A DNA stretch of 64,000 nt from an uncultured Sutterella sp. (GCA_900544255.1 UQUM01000004.1:1-64000); one strand, 5' to 3'; positions 1 to 9,722 are shown, numbered from the stretch's first letter. Notes: generated from the sequence alone by a model not told the origin. Numbers and translations: made by a program.

Positions 1-272
1 TACCTTTCCGTTGGCGATGGAAGCTTGACGAGGTCCATGAGTTAATTAATAGCCTTATTTAGCAAACGTTATACTAGTTAGTAGCACAAAGAAGTATAAC
101 AAAGTACTCTACGCTCACAGTTCGATCGAATAGCTACAGGGAGCTTTAGAAAAATGCCCGACTTTCCTTTAGATTTTTGCCCAGATCCGACCAACCGCGA
201 CTACCTTGTTCTGCCGACGACCGCCCTGTGAGCGAATTTCTCCGCCGGGGCACCTCTTGACTGAACATTTGC
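1..272. other. intergenic left edge, no recognisable gene
   Basis: I see no gene of normal size here. The only open frame with a plausible ribosome site is a 25-codon ORF at 154-231 on the plus strand (GGGAG about 11 bases before the ATG), encoding a short acidic/proline-containing peptide that I do not recognise. No tRNA cloverleaf or rRNA segment was found. The first half is AT-rich compared with the flanking genes. Confidence 0.4.
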
Positions 273-307
273 AAAAATGCCGAGACCACAAGAGAGCAAT
301 CTCGGCA
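273..307 (-). terminator. intrinsic terminator of rsmI-ppk2
   Basis: Perfect 8-bp inverted repeat TGCCGAGA (278-285) and TCTCGGCA (300-307). On the minus strand the hairpin is followed by TTTTTG (bases 273-277), the expected pattern for a transcript leaving ppk2, which stops at 364. Confidence 0.75.
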
Positions 308-363
308 CGTACGGGCGCGGCTCTGCGCCTGAAATTCCCTGCTATGAGAGCCGTCTTAATCGG

Positions 364-1623
364 CTACGCCTTCTTCGTCTTTCCGGCTTTCTTCGCCTTC
401 TTCTCCGCCAGAATCCGCCCCACAGGCGACACGCCGTTTTCAAACACGGCGCTGGCGCGGGCGACGATGAGAGGATCGGCCGTTCCCACGATCTGCGCGT
501 CCTTGTTGGCATACGGAATGCGGTTCAGTACGTACCGCATGGCGTTTAAGCGGGCGCGCTTCTTGTCGTCGCTCTTAACCACCGTCCAAGGACAGTCCGC
601 CGTATCCGTCGTAAAGAACATCGCTTCCTTGGCGCGGGTGTAGTCGTCCCACTTATCAAGAGACGCCTTATCAATGGGAGAGAGCTTCCAGCGCTTCAGA
701 GGATGCAGCTCGCGCTCTTTAAAGCGCCTTCTCTGCTCATCCTGCGACACGGAGAACCAGAACTTCACGAGATAAATCCCGGAACGCACGAGAAATCGCT
801 CGAAGTCCGGGCACTCACGCATGAATTCCTGATATTCCTCATCCGTGCAGAAGCCCATCACGCGTTCAACCCCGGCGCGGTTATACCAAGAGCGGTCAAA
901 AAGAACGATTTCACCTTTCGTGGGCAGATGCGCTACATAGCGCTGGAAATACCACTGGCCGCTTTCGGCGGATGTGGGTTTTTCCAGCGCCACCACCCGT
1001 GCGCCGCGAGGATTCAAGTGTTCCATGAAGCGCTTGATGGTGCCGCCCTTACCCGCAGCATCGCGTCCCTCGAAAAGAATGACGACGCGCGCCCCGGTTT
1101 CCTTCACCCACGTCTGCAGCTTCAAAAGTTCCACCTGAAGACCGAATTTTTCCCGTTCGTAACGTTTGCGATCCAACCGGTGGCTGTAGGGATAACCGCC
1201 GCGTCGCCAATCAGGCGACAGCTCTTCATCAGGATCGATACCAGTACGTTCCTTCTTTTCCTTCGACTTTTCGTCCGCAAGAAGTTTTTTCAGAATGATC
1301 TTCCGATCCTTCGGCGACTTGCCGTTCAAAATCGCAGCAATCGCTTCACTGTCCGTATCTTCCCCACGTTCCGTCGCGTTGTAGATCTCAAAATGAGCGG
1401 CATCTTCTTCGCTCGTGAACACCGGCTCACTGCCGCCGACCCTTTCCGCTTTCGTCCACACGGGCCGCGTTTGATTTTTCTTCGCTTCGCGTTCTCGCAG
1501 ATGCAGTGCCTCTTCCTTCGCAGCATCCGACGCCGTCCGAGCATGTTCTGCTACTTTTTTTGCCGCGGTTTTCAAAAGCTCCTTATCCGTCAATTCCGAC
1601 ACCGTTTTTTTCTTATCCGTCAT
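364..1623 (-). CDS. ppk2: PPK2-family polyphosphate kinase
   Basis: Cytoplasmic kinase that uses polyphosphate to phosphorylate nucleotides, or the reverse. Of 419 residues, the C-terminal 270 match the PPK2 fold: Walker A GRDAAGKGG at about 186-194, Walker B FDRSWYNRAG at about 242-251, then a lid-like segment rich in basic residues. The first 140 residues are a highly charged Lys/Glu/Ala extension that is not part of the catalytic domain. The start has a good GGAG site. It lies 22 bp behind rsmI and is probably co-transcribed with it. Whether it prefers ADP, GDP or AMP cannot be read from sequence alone. Confidence 0.9.
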   Translation of the reverse strand: MTDKKKTVSELTDKELLKTAAKKVAEHARTASDAAKEEALHLREREAKKNQTRPVWTKAERVGGSEPVFTSEEDAAHFEIYNATERGEDTDSEAIAAILNGKSPKDRKIILKKLLADEKSKEKKERTGIDPDEELSPDWRRGGYPYSHRLDRKRYEREKFGLQVELLKLQTWVKETGARVVILFEGRDAAGKGGTIKRFMEHLNPRGARVVALEKPTSAESGQWYFQRYVAHLPTKGEIVLFDRSWYNRAGVERVMGFCTDEEYQEFMRECPDFERFLVRSGIYLVKFWFSVSQDEQRRRFKERELHPLKRWKLSPIDKASLDKWDDYTRAKEAMFFTTDTADCPWTVVKSDDKKRARLNAMRYVLNRIPYANKDAQIVGTADPLIVARASAVFENGVSPVGRILAEKKAKKAGKTKKA

Positions 1624-1645
1624 AGTCTGATTCTCCGTTATTGGA

Positions 1646-2521
1646 TTATTCCTCAGTTTTATTGCGCCGCGTTTCCAAAAATTGGTAGATCGTATCGCGC
1701 TTCACGCCCGAGACACGTGCGGCAATACCCGCGGCTTTCGAGAGCGGCAATTCTTTCGCAATCGCTTCGGCCCAGGCCGCTACGTCGGGCGTCACCGCGT
1801 CACCGGTCTTCGTTTCTTTCTCATCCACCGCAATCACATACTCGCCGCGGGGCTCATGCTTTTCGCACCACGCCGGAACGTCCGAAGCCGTCATCACCTC
1901 AAACGTCTCAAAACGCTTCGTGATTTCACGCGCGACCGCGATGCGGCGCTCGGGTTCGAGTTGTGCCGCCAAATCCTTCATCAGATCCTTGATGCGGTGC
2001 GGGGCTTCGTAGAGTACGAAGGCGTCACCCCGGAGCGCATATTTCGAAAGTGCGGCTTTGCGCTGCTTGGCCTGCGGCGGCACGAACCCCGCAAACGTAA
2101 AACTGTAGGCTTTTAACCCCGAGGCGCTTAAGGCCGTAATCACCGCCGAGCACCCCGGTATCGGCACGACGCGGTAGCCTGCGCGCCGCACGGCTTCCAC
2201 GGCCCGCGCCCCCGGGTCACTCACGGCCGGCGTTCCCGCGTCGGTCACAAGGGCAATGCGTTCGCCCTTTGCGAGCCGTTCGATCAAGAGTTCGCTCGCC
2301 TGAACTTCGTTGTGTTCGTGCACGGAAATCGTCGCCGTACGGATGCCGAACCGATCCAGAATTTTTCGGGTCTGACGGGTATCTTCGCAGGCAACGGCAT
2401 CGGCAGCCGTCAAAATCCACAGTGCTCTCAGTGTAATATCCGCGGCATTCCCGATCGGAAGCCCTACAATATAGAGGGCGGCACGGGGAAAACTTTGTTC
2501 AGCCAGCGCGGCCTGCTTCAT
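1646..2521 (-). CDS. rsmI: 16S rRNA (cytidine1402-2'-O)-methyltransferase RsmI
   Basis: SAM-dependent methyltransferase of the tetrapyrrole-methylase fold that 2'-O-methylates C1402 in the ribosomal P site. Visible family motifs include LYIVGLPIGN near the N terminus, CEDTRQTRKIL, TDAGTPAVSDPG and LYEAPHRI. I chose the ATG at 2521 (291 aa) rather than upstream starts at 2605 or 2773, because it aligns with the start of E. coli RsmI (MKQ...) and has GGAG 8 bases upstream; the longer forms would run into the divergent lpoA signal peptide. The rsmI/lpoA divergent arrangement is conserved in many proteobacteria. Confidence 0.9.
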   Translation of the reverse strand: MKQAALAEQSFPRAALYIVGLPIGNAADITLRALWILTAADAVACEDTRQTRKILDRFGIRTATISVHEHNEVQASELLIERLAKGERIALVTDAGTPAVSDPGARAVEAVRRAGYRVVPIPGCSAVITALSASGLKAYSFTFAGFVPPQAKQRKAALSKYALRGDAFVLYEAPHRIKDLMKDLAAQLEPERRIAVAREITKRFETFEVMTASDVPAWCEKHEPRGEYVIAVDEKETKTGDAVTPDVAAWAEAIAKELPLSKAAGIAARVSGVKRDTIYQFLETRRNKTEE

Positions 2522-2606
2522 GAGAGCGTCTCCGGCGAGGGGATGTTCGCCCCCGGCTTCGCCGATCGTTTCATTTTCCGTCTTGTTTACATTTTCGGAC
2601 TGCATT

Positions 2607-4304
2607 GTGACCTGTCCCTTCCACTCGTTTTTTGCCCTGTGCGCCTCGGCACTCGCGTTTTTTTCCGGCACCGTTTCCGCACAAACCGCGATTGATGCAC
2701 TGATGCCGCAGGAAACGGCCTCGCCCGCTGCCGAAGCGCAGCCCCTCAAAATTGCGGTGTTGCTGCCCGCCAAGGACTCCCCTTTCTATCCGGTAACCGA
2801 GGCGGCCGTCAACGGCATCCTTGCCAGCAATTATGCAACAACCCAGCCCGCGGAAATCCTCCTCATCCACCCGGACAGCTCGGACAACATCCTGCATCAG
2901 GCTCAGAAAGCGGCGGCCTCAGGCGCCATGGCCGCGATCGGCCCGATTGACCGCGCAAAGATCGAAATGCTTGCCAAGGAAGATTTTCTGCCGCTGCCCG
3001 TCGTCGCCTTGAACCAGATCGACATCGACCGGGAAATCCCGCTCACCGAGGAAGAAATTGAAGCGCGGAAACGGGAAAAAGAGGCGCAGGACTTGTCCGA
3101 TCAGGCGCAGCGCGAATTAAACCGCCCCGAAACGACGGAAACCGCGGGGCGCGCCGCAATCGACACCTTGATCGATACGGAATTTACCCCGTCGGGCACC
3201 ATTGACGCCCGCACGAACGTTCCGGGCTTTGTTGCCGCGGAAGACCTGCCGGAAAAAAACGTGCGCTACGAACCGCGGCAGTTCCCGCGTCAGTTTCTGA
3301 TGCTGGGCTACTCCATGGAAGAGGATGCCCAATACGTTGCACAGTTGGGCGTTGAAGCCCTTCCGCGGTTGACTGAATCCGGCAAGCGCCCCAAGGTGCT
3401 TCTTTTGGACGGAAAATCCCCCTTGGAAACCCGCATTTCCGCCGCCTTTGAAAAGAAACTGCGCGCCCTCGGTTATGTTCCCGACCGTCTCACGATCGAC
3501 GTGGATGCTTATAAGTGGGTCAACACCTTCTTCCGACTCGTCGTCGATAAGAAAAATGCGGACGTTCTCGAGGAAGAACCGATTGACCAGGAAGCCGATC
3601 CCGCCGGCTGGCGTCAGCAACAGCTGAGAATCCGTCGGGCGGAAGCGGGACTTCGGGCCCGTGCCGCGCTCGCCGAACCTCCGTACCAAGCGATTTTTCT
3701 CGCGCTTGACGCCGCCAACGCCTCTTTGGTGCGGTCGCGGCTCCCCCTTCGCTCCCGACTCTGGGCCACCTCCGCCGTCAACCCCGGCGATACCGTCAAC
3801 GACTCTCAAGCGCGGGCCCTCACGTTTGACCTGCTGCAGGTAGGGTTTGTGGAAAGTCCCTTTGTGCTTAACTTCGACACCGAAGCCTTTGAAGAAACCT
3901 ATAAGACGACGGCCCCTGCAACCGTGCTCGACCGCCGGCTCTTCGCCCTCGGCGCGGACGCGCTGCACCTTGCGCAGGAAATGGCCCGCGGCACGGTCAC
4001 CGAGGATTACGACGGACTCACCGGGCACCTTACGTACAACCTCGACGTATCGCCCGCAGTGACGCGCCGAAGCGAAACCGCCATGATCGAACGCGGTGAA
4101 ATCGTGCCGATGACGCCCGAAGACTTAAAGGCCTTCCAGGTCGTGACGTTTAACAAACGCCTGCGCCGCTTTCAGCAGACGCCCGTCAAACGCGCCCCCG
4201 TGAAAACGGACGAAGCGGCGGAACCCGCCGCACCCGACACGGAAGATTCCGCGGCTGCCGACGACGAGCTGCCTGACCTCACTACCCAAGCCTTGCCTCA
4301 GTAA
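2607..4304 (+). CDS. lpoA: LpoA/LppC-type penicillin-binding protein activator
   Basis: Periplasmic protein related to LpoA, the outer-membrane activator of the peptidoglycan synthase PBP1a. It has a signal-like hydrophobic segment ending near SAQTA, then a substrate-binding-protein-like fold (KIAVLLPAKDSPFYPVTEAA, AAIGPIDRAKIEMLA) and an acidic, Pro/Ala-rich C terminus. No clear lipobox is seen, unlike E. coli LpoA. The start is uncertain: GTG at 2607 leaves a compact signal peptide and 85 bp to rsmI; ATG at 2520 and TTG at 2583 are in frame, but none has a good ribosome site. It is followed 6 bp later by uup. Identification rests mainly on the fold and the rsmI neighbourhood. Confidence 0.75.
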   Translation: MTCPFHSFFALCASALAFFSGTVSAQTAIDALMPQETASPAAEAQPLKIAVLLPAKDSPFYPVTEAAVNGILASNYATTQPAEILLIHPDSSDNILHQAQKAAASGAMAAIGPIDRAKIEMLAKEDFLPLPVVALNQIDIDREIPLTEEEIEARKREKEAQDLSDQAQRELNRPETTETAGRAAIDTLIDTEFTPSGTIDARTNVPGFVAAEDLPEKNVRYEPRQFPRQFLMLGYSMEEDAQYVAQLGVEALPRLTESGKRPKVLLLDGKSPLETRISAAFEKKLRALGYVPDRLTIDVDAYKWVNTFFRLVVDKKNADVLEEEPIDQEADPAGWRQQQLRIRRAEAGLRARAALAEPPYQAIFLALDAANASLVRSRLPLRSRLWATSAVNPGDTVNDSQARALTFDLLQVGFVESPFVLNFDTEAFEETYKTTAPATVLDRRLFALGADALHLAQEMARGTVTEDYDGLTGHLTYNLDVSPAVTRRSETAMIERGEIVPMTPEDLKAFQVVTFNKRLRRFQQTPVKRAPVKTDEAAEPAAPDTEDSAAADDELPDLTTQALPQ

Positions 4305-4310
4305 TTCATC

Positions 4311-6158
4311 ATGTCGCTTTTTACGTTATCCGACGCCGAACTCGCCTGGGGGGAAGCCCCGCTCCTGGACCATGCCGCCATGAGCCTTGAAGCCGGCGAA
4401 CGCGTAGGCCTCATCGGCCGCAACGGCACGGGAAAAAGTTCCCTCTTGAAAGTCATTGCCCGCCGGGACAAATTGGACGACGGCGAACTCATTTTGCAGG
4501 ACGGCATGCGCTCCGTCTACGTCGAACAGGAGCCGCAGTTGCCTGAGGCCCCCACCTTCCGCGAAAGCCTCATTGCGCGCGGGGCGCTTGACGCCATTAC
4601 CGACGACCGGGAAAAATGGACGGCGATTGCGCGGCTCGAAGAATACCTGCAGCGCTTGAAACTCAACCCGGACGCCGATCCCGCCAAAGCCTCCGGCGGC
4701 GAAAAAAAACGCGCGGCCTTGGCGCTCGCCCTGAGTTTGAAACCGGATCTGCTGCTTTTGGACGAACCCACGAATCATCTCGATATTGAGACCATTCTCA
4801 TCCTCGAAGAAATTCTCACGGGGGAATACAAAAACGGCCGGTCTCTAATGGTGATTACGCATGACCGCGCCTTCTTGGACGATACCGTGACGCGCATCGT
4901 AGAGTTGGATCGCGGCGTGCTGCGTTCCTACCCGGGCAATTTCGCCGCCTACGAAACCCGCAAAGCCGAGGAACTGGCCGCAGAAGCCGTGGAACGCGCC
5001 CGTTTTGACAAATTCCACGCGCAGGAAGAAGTCTGGATCCGCAAAGGGATTGAAGCCCGGCGCACCCGCAACGAAGGCCGCGTACGCCGCCTGGAAGCCT
5101 TACGGCGCGAACGCGCCGCCCGGCGTGAACGCCTGGGGTCAGTGAACCTGACGATCGACGCCGGTGAAAAAAGCGGCAAGATCGTCGCCGAAGTCACGAA
5201 CCTCACGAAGTCCTTCGGCGACCGCCCGATCGTAAAGGGGCTCAACTTCAAACTGATGCGCGGCGACAAGCTGGGGCTCTTGGGGCACAACGGCACCGGG
5301 AAATCCACCCTCATCAAACTGATTCTCGGGGAACTCCCCCCGGACGAAGGCACGGTAAAACTCGGAACCAACCTCAACATCGCCTACTTTGATCAGCTCC
5401 GGGAACAGTTGGACGACACCAAAACGGTCGCCGAAACCATCAGCCCGGGGAGCGACTGGGTGGAAGTCGCCGGCGAACGCAAGCACATCATGAGTTACCT
5501 CTCGGACTTTCTCTTCACGCCGCAGCGCGCGAAGGTGCCCGTCGGGAATCTCTCCGGGGGCGAACGCAACCGCCTGCTCCTCGCGCGGCTTTTTGCGCTC
5601 CCCGCGAATTTACTGGTGCTTGACGAACCGACGAACGATCTCGACATCGATTCGCTGGAACTGCTGGAAGCGACGCTTGAGACCTACCCCGGCACCCTCA
5701 TTCTCGTGAGCCACGACCGTCGCTTTCTGGACGATGTGGTGACGCAGGTCTTGGCCCCCGTGAACCCCGCGCAGCCCGACGGCCGCTGGATGGAATTCGT
5801 GGGCGGCTACGAAGACTGGATCCGCCAGCGTCCCGCCTTTGAAGTCGAGAAACCCAAGACGCCGGAAAAGCCCAAGGAAAAACCGCAGCGCGAGGTGAAA
5901 AACGCTCCGCCGCAGCGTGTGCGCATGAGCTTCAAGGAAACGAAGGAATTGGAGGGACTCCCGGCGGCAATTGAAGCGCTCGAAACCGAACAAACGGACT
6001 TAATGACGGCGATGAGCGACCCTGCGTACTTTAAGAGCGAACCCGCCCGTCAGAAAGCCGACAAAGAACGGATGGACGCTCTCCCCGGCCTCATTGAAGC
6101 CGCATACGCCCGCTGGGAAGAACTTACCGCGAAATCTGAAGCGGCCAACCAACGTTAA
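4311..6158 (+). CDS. uup: ABC-F ATPase Uup
   Basis: Soluble ABC-F protein of 615 residues; the family acts on ribosomes, and Uup is also linked to suppression of transposon precise excision. It has two ATP-binding cassettes: Walker A GRNGTGKSS (about 36-44) with signature ASGGEKKRA, and Walker A GHNGTGKST with signature LSGGERNRLLLA. Both have intact LLLDEPTNHLDI / LVLDEPTNDLDI motifs. A C-terminal charged, coiled-coil-like domain follows a Pro/Lys linker, which separates Uup from other ABC-F proteins. There are no membrane segments. It sits between lpoA (6 bp) and cls (5 bp), so the three genes probably share a transcript. Confidence 0.9.
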   Translation: MSLFTLSDAELAWGEAPLLDHAAMSLEAGERVGLIGRNGTGKSSLLKVIARRDKLDDGELILQDGMRSVYVEQEPQLPEAPTFRESLIARGALDAITDDREKWTAIARLEEYLQRLKLNPDADPAKASGGEKKRAALALALSLKPDLLLLDEPTNHLDIETILILEEILTGEYKNGRSLMVITHDRAFLDDTVTRIVELDRGVLRSYPGNFAAYETRKAEELAAEAVERARFDKFHAQEEVWIRKGIEARRTRNEGRVRRLEALRRERAARRERLGSVNLTIDAGEKSGKIVAEVTNLTKSFGDRPIVKGLNFKLMRGDKLGLLGHNGTGKSTLIKLILGELPPDEGTVKLGTNLNIAYFDQLREQLDDTKTVAETISPGSDWVEVAGERKHIMSYLSDFLFTPQRAKVPVGNLSGGERNRLLLARLFALPANLLVLDEPTNDLDIDSLELLEATLETYPGTLILVSHDRRFLDDVVTQVLAPVNPAQPDGRWMEFVGGYEDWIRQRPAFEVEKPKTPEKPKEKPQREVKNAPPQRVRMSFKETKELEGLPAAIEALETEQTDLMTAMSDPAYFKSEPARQKADKERMDALPGLIEAAYARWEELTAKSEAANQR

Positions 6159-6163
6159 GTCCC

Positions 6164-7633
6164 ATGGAAGCGTTTCTTGAATCCGTCAACTGGGCGGTGG
6201 TCGGTGGCGCGGCCGCGGCCTTCCTGCAGTTTGCATTGGCCGTTGCCGTCATTTTGCGGGTGATTTTGACGCGTCACCCGCCGTCGGCGGCTCTCGCGTG
6301 GATCATCCTCACGACGATCCTCCCCTACGTCGGATTTATCCTCTACGTCACGATCGGGGAACGTCCGATCGGCCGCTGGCGTCAGTTCAAATTGAAAGCC
6401 GCCGTCGACCGTTGGAATGCGGTTCTCGCACAAAAAACGCGGTCGGCGGGAGAAGCCTCCAAAAGCCAGCGCCACAAAGGGCTCGTGCGCCTTGCGGAAA
6501 AACTGGGCGACATTCCGATGAGTTACGGCAGTACCCTGGAACTCATCAGCAACACAGACGATGCCCTAAGGCGCATCGCCGCCGACATCCGACAGGCCAA
6601 GTCGTCCGTCTCCATGGAGTTTTACATCTGGCAGGACGGAGGTCTCGTCGCCGAAGTCACGGACGCCCTTTTTGACGCCGCCCGCCGCGGCGTCGTCTGC
6701 AAAGTGCTCGTTGACGACATCGGCGCTCACGGTTTCCTGAAGAGCCCCACGGCCAAGAATTTCCGCGATGCGGGGATTCACCTCTTGTCCGCCCTTCCCG
6801 TGCGCTTTTTCGGCCCCACGCACGGTCGCTTTGACCTACGGCTACACCGCAAGACGATCGTGATCGACAACACCGTGGGCTACACGGGAAGCCTCAACAT
6901 GATCGACCCCGCGTGCTTTAAGCAGGACGAAAACGTGGGCGAATGGGTCGACGCCGTCGTGCGCGTCACGGGCACGGCCGTGGCGGACTTAAATCTCGTG
7001 CTTGCCTTTGACTGGGCTCTGCAGCCCGATGACGCGGGCCAAAACGTAAGCTTTCTCCCCGTCTCCGCCGTCCCTGCAACGGGCGACGCCCGGGTGGTCG
7101 TCGTCCCCTCGGGACCCACGGCGCCGGACGACGCCAACATGCGGCTCATCATTGAGGCGGTGAACTGCGCGCGCCGTTCCGTTCTCATCACGACGCCTTA
7201 CTTCGTGCCCAACGAAGCGATGGCGGTGGCGCTTCAGAACGCGGCCTACCGCGGGGTGGATGTACGACTCCTTCTCCCCATGAAAAACGACTCCACCTTC
7301 GTGCATTATGCAAGCCAGCGTTATTTCGAAGGCCTGATGAACGCAGGTGTCCGAATCATGCGGTTTGATGCGGGACTCCTGCACACGAAAGCCATTACGG
7401 TGGATGACGACTTCGCACTCTTCGGTACGGTGAACCTTGACAACCGCAGCCTGCATCTCAATTTTGAGATGATGCTGTTGGTCTTTGATCCTGCTTTCGT
7501 GAAGTCGCTCGTCGCTTTGATGAAGACTTACGAAGCCCGCTGTTCCGTCATTGATCCGGCGACTTGGCACCGGCGGCCGCTCAAAGTGCGTTTCTTGGAA
7601 GGTGTGTGCTACCTCGTGTCGCCGCTTCTTTAA
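6164..7633 (+). CDS. cls: cardiolipin synthase (phospholipase D family)
   Basis: Inner-membrane enzyme that condenses two phosphatidylglycerol molecules to cardiolipin and glycerol. The 489 residues have two N-terminal transmembrane helices (about 12-35 and 42-63) and two PLD catalytic motifs, HRKTIVID (H228) and HTKAITVD (H407), each followed by the usual G-S/T-x-N-x-D/N segment. Length and architecture match ClsA. It overlaps nothing and starts 5 bp behind uup. The Cls prosegment before the first catalytic domain is typical. Confidence 0.92.
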   Translation: MEAFLESVNWAVVGGAAAAFLQFALAVAVILRVILTRHPPSAALAWIILTTILPYVGFILYVTIGERPIGRWRQFKLKAAVDRWNAVLAQKTRSAGEASKSQRHKGLVRLAEKLGDIPMSYGSTLELISNTDDALRRIAADIRQAKSSVSMEFYIWQDGGLVAEVTDALFDAARRGVVCKVLVDDIGAHGFLKSPTAKNFRDAGIHLLSALPVRFFGPTHGRFDLRLHRKTIVIDNTVGYTGSLNMIDPACFKQDENVGEWVDAVVRVTGTAVADLNLVLAFDWALQPDDAGQNVSFLPVSAVPATGDARVVVVPSGPTAPDDANMRLIIEAVNCARRSVLITTPYFVPNEAMAVALQNAAYRGVDVRLLLPMKNDSTFVHYASQRYFEGLMNAGVRIMRFDAGLLHTKAITVDDDFALFGTVNLDNRSLHLNFEMMLLVFDPAFVKSLVALMKTYEARCSVIDPATWHRRPLKVRFLEGVCYLVSPLL

Positions 7634-7647
7634 TTCCATCCTTCGGC

Positions 7648-7664
7648 CAACCGTCAGACGGTTG
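7648..7664. repeat. perfect palindrome after cls
   Basis: CAACCGTC-A-GACGGTTG, 8-bp arms with a single central base, 15 bp after the cls stop. There is no T-run after it, so it is at best a transcript-end stabilising hairpin. Confidence 0.5.
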
Positions 7665-7828
7665 CCGCCGGTTCGAGAAAACTCATTACAAAAAGTCGTG
7701 CGAGAGAGTGTGTCATTGCCACGTTTCTATGAGCACCACCAACAAACGCCTCCAGACTATAGTGCAGCACGACATTATTGAAAAATACGGCCACGAACCG
7801 GCCTCCCGATACCGTCTGAAAACGTAGC

Positions 7829-7877
7829 AAAAAAAACGAACAGCCGAGCCTTTTGCGAAGAAAAGCCCGGCTGTTTT
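7829..7877. terminator. bidirectional intrinsic terminator
   Basis: Inverted repeat AACAGCCG (7839-7846) / CGGCTGTT (7868-7875) with further pairing in the loop. Eight A bases lie on the left (7829-7836 region, a T-run for minus-strand transcripts) and TTTT on the right. It can end the minus-strand flavoprotein transcript and any plus-strand read-through from cls. Confidence 0.75.
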
Positions 7878-7919
7878 CGCTTGTGAGAAACCCTTCTCAA
7901 GGATTCCTCATCATCACGA

Positions 7920-9722
7920 CTACTTCAGCGTTGCCGCATTCGTCCCGGCCGTGCGCCCAAAGACCATCACGTCCGCGATGGCGTTGCCGCCCAAGCGGTT
8001 GGAACCGTGAATACCGCCCGTCACTTCACCCGCGGCATACAGCCCGCGGATCACGCGACCCTGGGTATCCAACACTTCCGCCTTGTCGTTGATGCGCACG
8101 CCGCCCATGGTGTGGTGCACCGTAGGCACCTTCTTGCAGGCGTACCACGGGCCGCCATCCAAAACCTTATCGGCCTTGTTGTTCGCCACAAAGCCCAACG
8201 GATCCTTCGCCTTACCGGTTACGACGGCGTTGTAACCCGCCACACTTGCCTTGAGCTTCTTCGTGTCCATACCGGTCTTGGCAGCGAGTTCATCCAAGGT
8301 CGGAGCCGCGACCACGGCACCCAAGGCGAGCATATTCCTGATCGTCGCACCGTTGGCATCCACGAAGTCTTCGCTCGGATAACGGAGATGGTTCACGACC
8401 ACCCAGTACGTTCCCTTGGGCTGCGCGAAAATGGCCTTTGCGAGCACGTCACGCGCTGCACCTTCGTTCACAAAACGGGCACCGTCCGTGTTCACAAAGA
8501 TGCGGTTGCGGCCGGAAGTACGGATGTTTTCCATCAGCCCCGTCCCCGGCGTGCCGCACGGGTGAATCTGAATATCATCGAGCCCTATTACGTCGGCGCC
8601 CACCTTCTTCGCCATAGCGAGCCCGTCGCCCTGTGCGGCCTTCTGCAGGTTGGTGCAGCCGATCGACTTATCGAGCACGACGTCCTTCCAAACGCCCGTG
8701 TTGTACTTCTGACGCATCTCGATGTTGGCACCGAAACCGCCGGTCGCAATCACAACGGCGTTCGCGTCCACCACAACCTTACGCCCGAAGTTTTCCGCTA
8801 CCACACCCGTTACACGGCCATCCAACGTCGTAATGCTCTTCACCGGGGTATCGGTAAGCACTTGGATGCCGCCGTTCGTGTCGCGAATCACCTGCTCAAA
8901 CGTACGGATGTAGGTGTTGCCCGAGGGAGTGGCCGGATAGTGGCTGCGCTGCCAGAGAGCGCCCGTCGCCGTACCGACCTCGTCCTTAAACTTCACCCCC
9001 AGACTTTCGAGCCAGTTCACTTCTTCCATGGCGTGGCTGGTGAGGTAATGCACCAAGGAAGGCGTCCCCTTGTTGTGCCCGCCCTTCATCGTCTGGTCGT
9101 AGAACTTCTCAATGCTGTCTTCAATGCCCTGCTTGCCCTGACGCACGGGGTCAGGTGCATTCAAAGCGCCTTCACTTACGTTCGTGGAGCCGCCGAGAAA
9201 GCCCATCTTTTCAAGAACGATCACTTTCTTGGCGTTCGCCTGATGCGCCGCAATCGCCGCAGCCAAGCCGGAGCCGCCACCGCCGATCACAACGACGTCG
9301 GCCTTATACGTCACTTCACCCGCGGGATGCTTTTCCACGTTTTCAGTGAGCGCGTCGATGTTGCCGCCTGCTTTCTCCAAGCATTCTTCCACGCCCTGCT
9401 TTAAGGCCAAACTCGAAATCGACGCGCCGGTCACCACGTCCACCCCCAGCGACTGGTGTTTAAGGATCTTGTCCTTCATGATTTCGAGCGCCACCTTGCC
9501 GACACCGATCGTTTCAAGGTTGTCGGAGGTGTCGATGGATTCGATGCGGTTCTTGGAAACCGTGACCTTGACGGTCATCGGGGCGTTGTGCCCCGTCACT
9601 TTGGCGGTGTAGGTGCCCGGCGTAAAGGTGGAAGGCGCCGTCGCCTGAGGGGTCGTGCACCCCGTGGTCAAAAGTCCCAGAGAAGCCGCTGCAACGGCCG
9701 TGAAAACTGCTGAAAGACGCAT
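7920..9722 (-). CDS. FMN-binding, FAD-dependent fumarate-reductase-like lipoprotein
   Basis: Predicted extracytoplasmic flavoprotein reductase of 600 residues. A lipoprotein signal ends at LLTTGC (Cys22). An FMN-binding domain (about 35-115) carries DVVTGAS, the ApbE-type covalent flavinylation motif. The C-terminal 460 residues form the flavocytochrome-c FAD domain (VVVIGGGGSGLAAAIAA). Residues equivalent to the Shewanella fumarate reductase active site appear present: His in IQIHPCGTPG, Arg in NEGAARD, HHTMGG and HGSNRLGGNA. Fumarate or a related enoate is therefore plausible, but the substrate is inference. No cytochrome domain is present, so electrons must come from a partner. Start has AGGAGAG. 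Transcribed alone. Confidence 0.85.
   Translation of the reverse strand: MRLSAVFTAVAAASLGLLTTGCTTPQATAPSTFTPGTYTAKVTGHNAPMTVKVTVSKNRIESIDTSDNLETIGVGKVALEIMKDKILKHQSLGVDVVTGASISSLALKQGVEECLEKAGGNIDALTENVEKHPAGEVTYKADVVVIGGGGSGLAAAIAAHQANAKKVIVLEKMGFLGGSTNVSEGALNAPDPVRQGKQGIEDSIEKFYDQTMKGGHNKGTPSLVHYLTSHAMEEVNWLESLGVKFKDEVGTATGALWQRSHYPATPSGNTYIRTFEQVIRDTNGGIQVLTDTPVKSITTLDGRVTGVVAENFGRKVVVDANAVVIATGGFGANIEMRQKYNTGVWKDVVLDKSIGCTNLQKAAQGDGLAMAKKVGADVIGLDDIQIHPCGTPGTGLMENIRTSGRNRIFVNTDGARFVNEGAARDVLAKAIFAQPKGTYWVVVNHLRYPSEDFVDANGATIRNMLALGAVVAAPTLDELAAKTGMDTKKLKASVAGYNAVVTGKAKDPLGFVANNKADKVLDGGPWYACKKVPTVHHTMGGVRINDKAEVLDTQGRVIRGLYAAGEVTGGIHGSNRLGGNAIADVMVFGRTAGTNAATLK

Noticed and set aside
154..231. 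25-codon ORF with a GGGAG site near the left edge
   Set aside because: Too short and without recognisable homology; mentioned only as part of the intergenic description.
703..1923. Long plus-strand frame opposite ppk2 and rsmI
   Set aside because: Arg/Phe/His-rich antisense translation without family features; the minus-strand genes carry all recognisable motifs.
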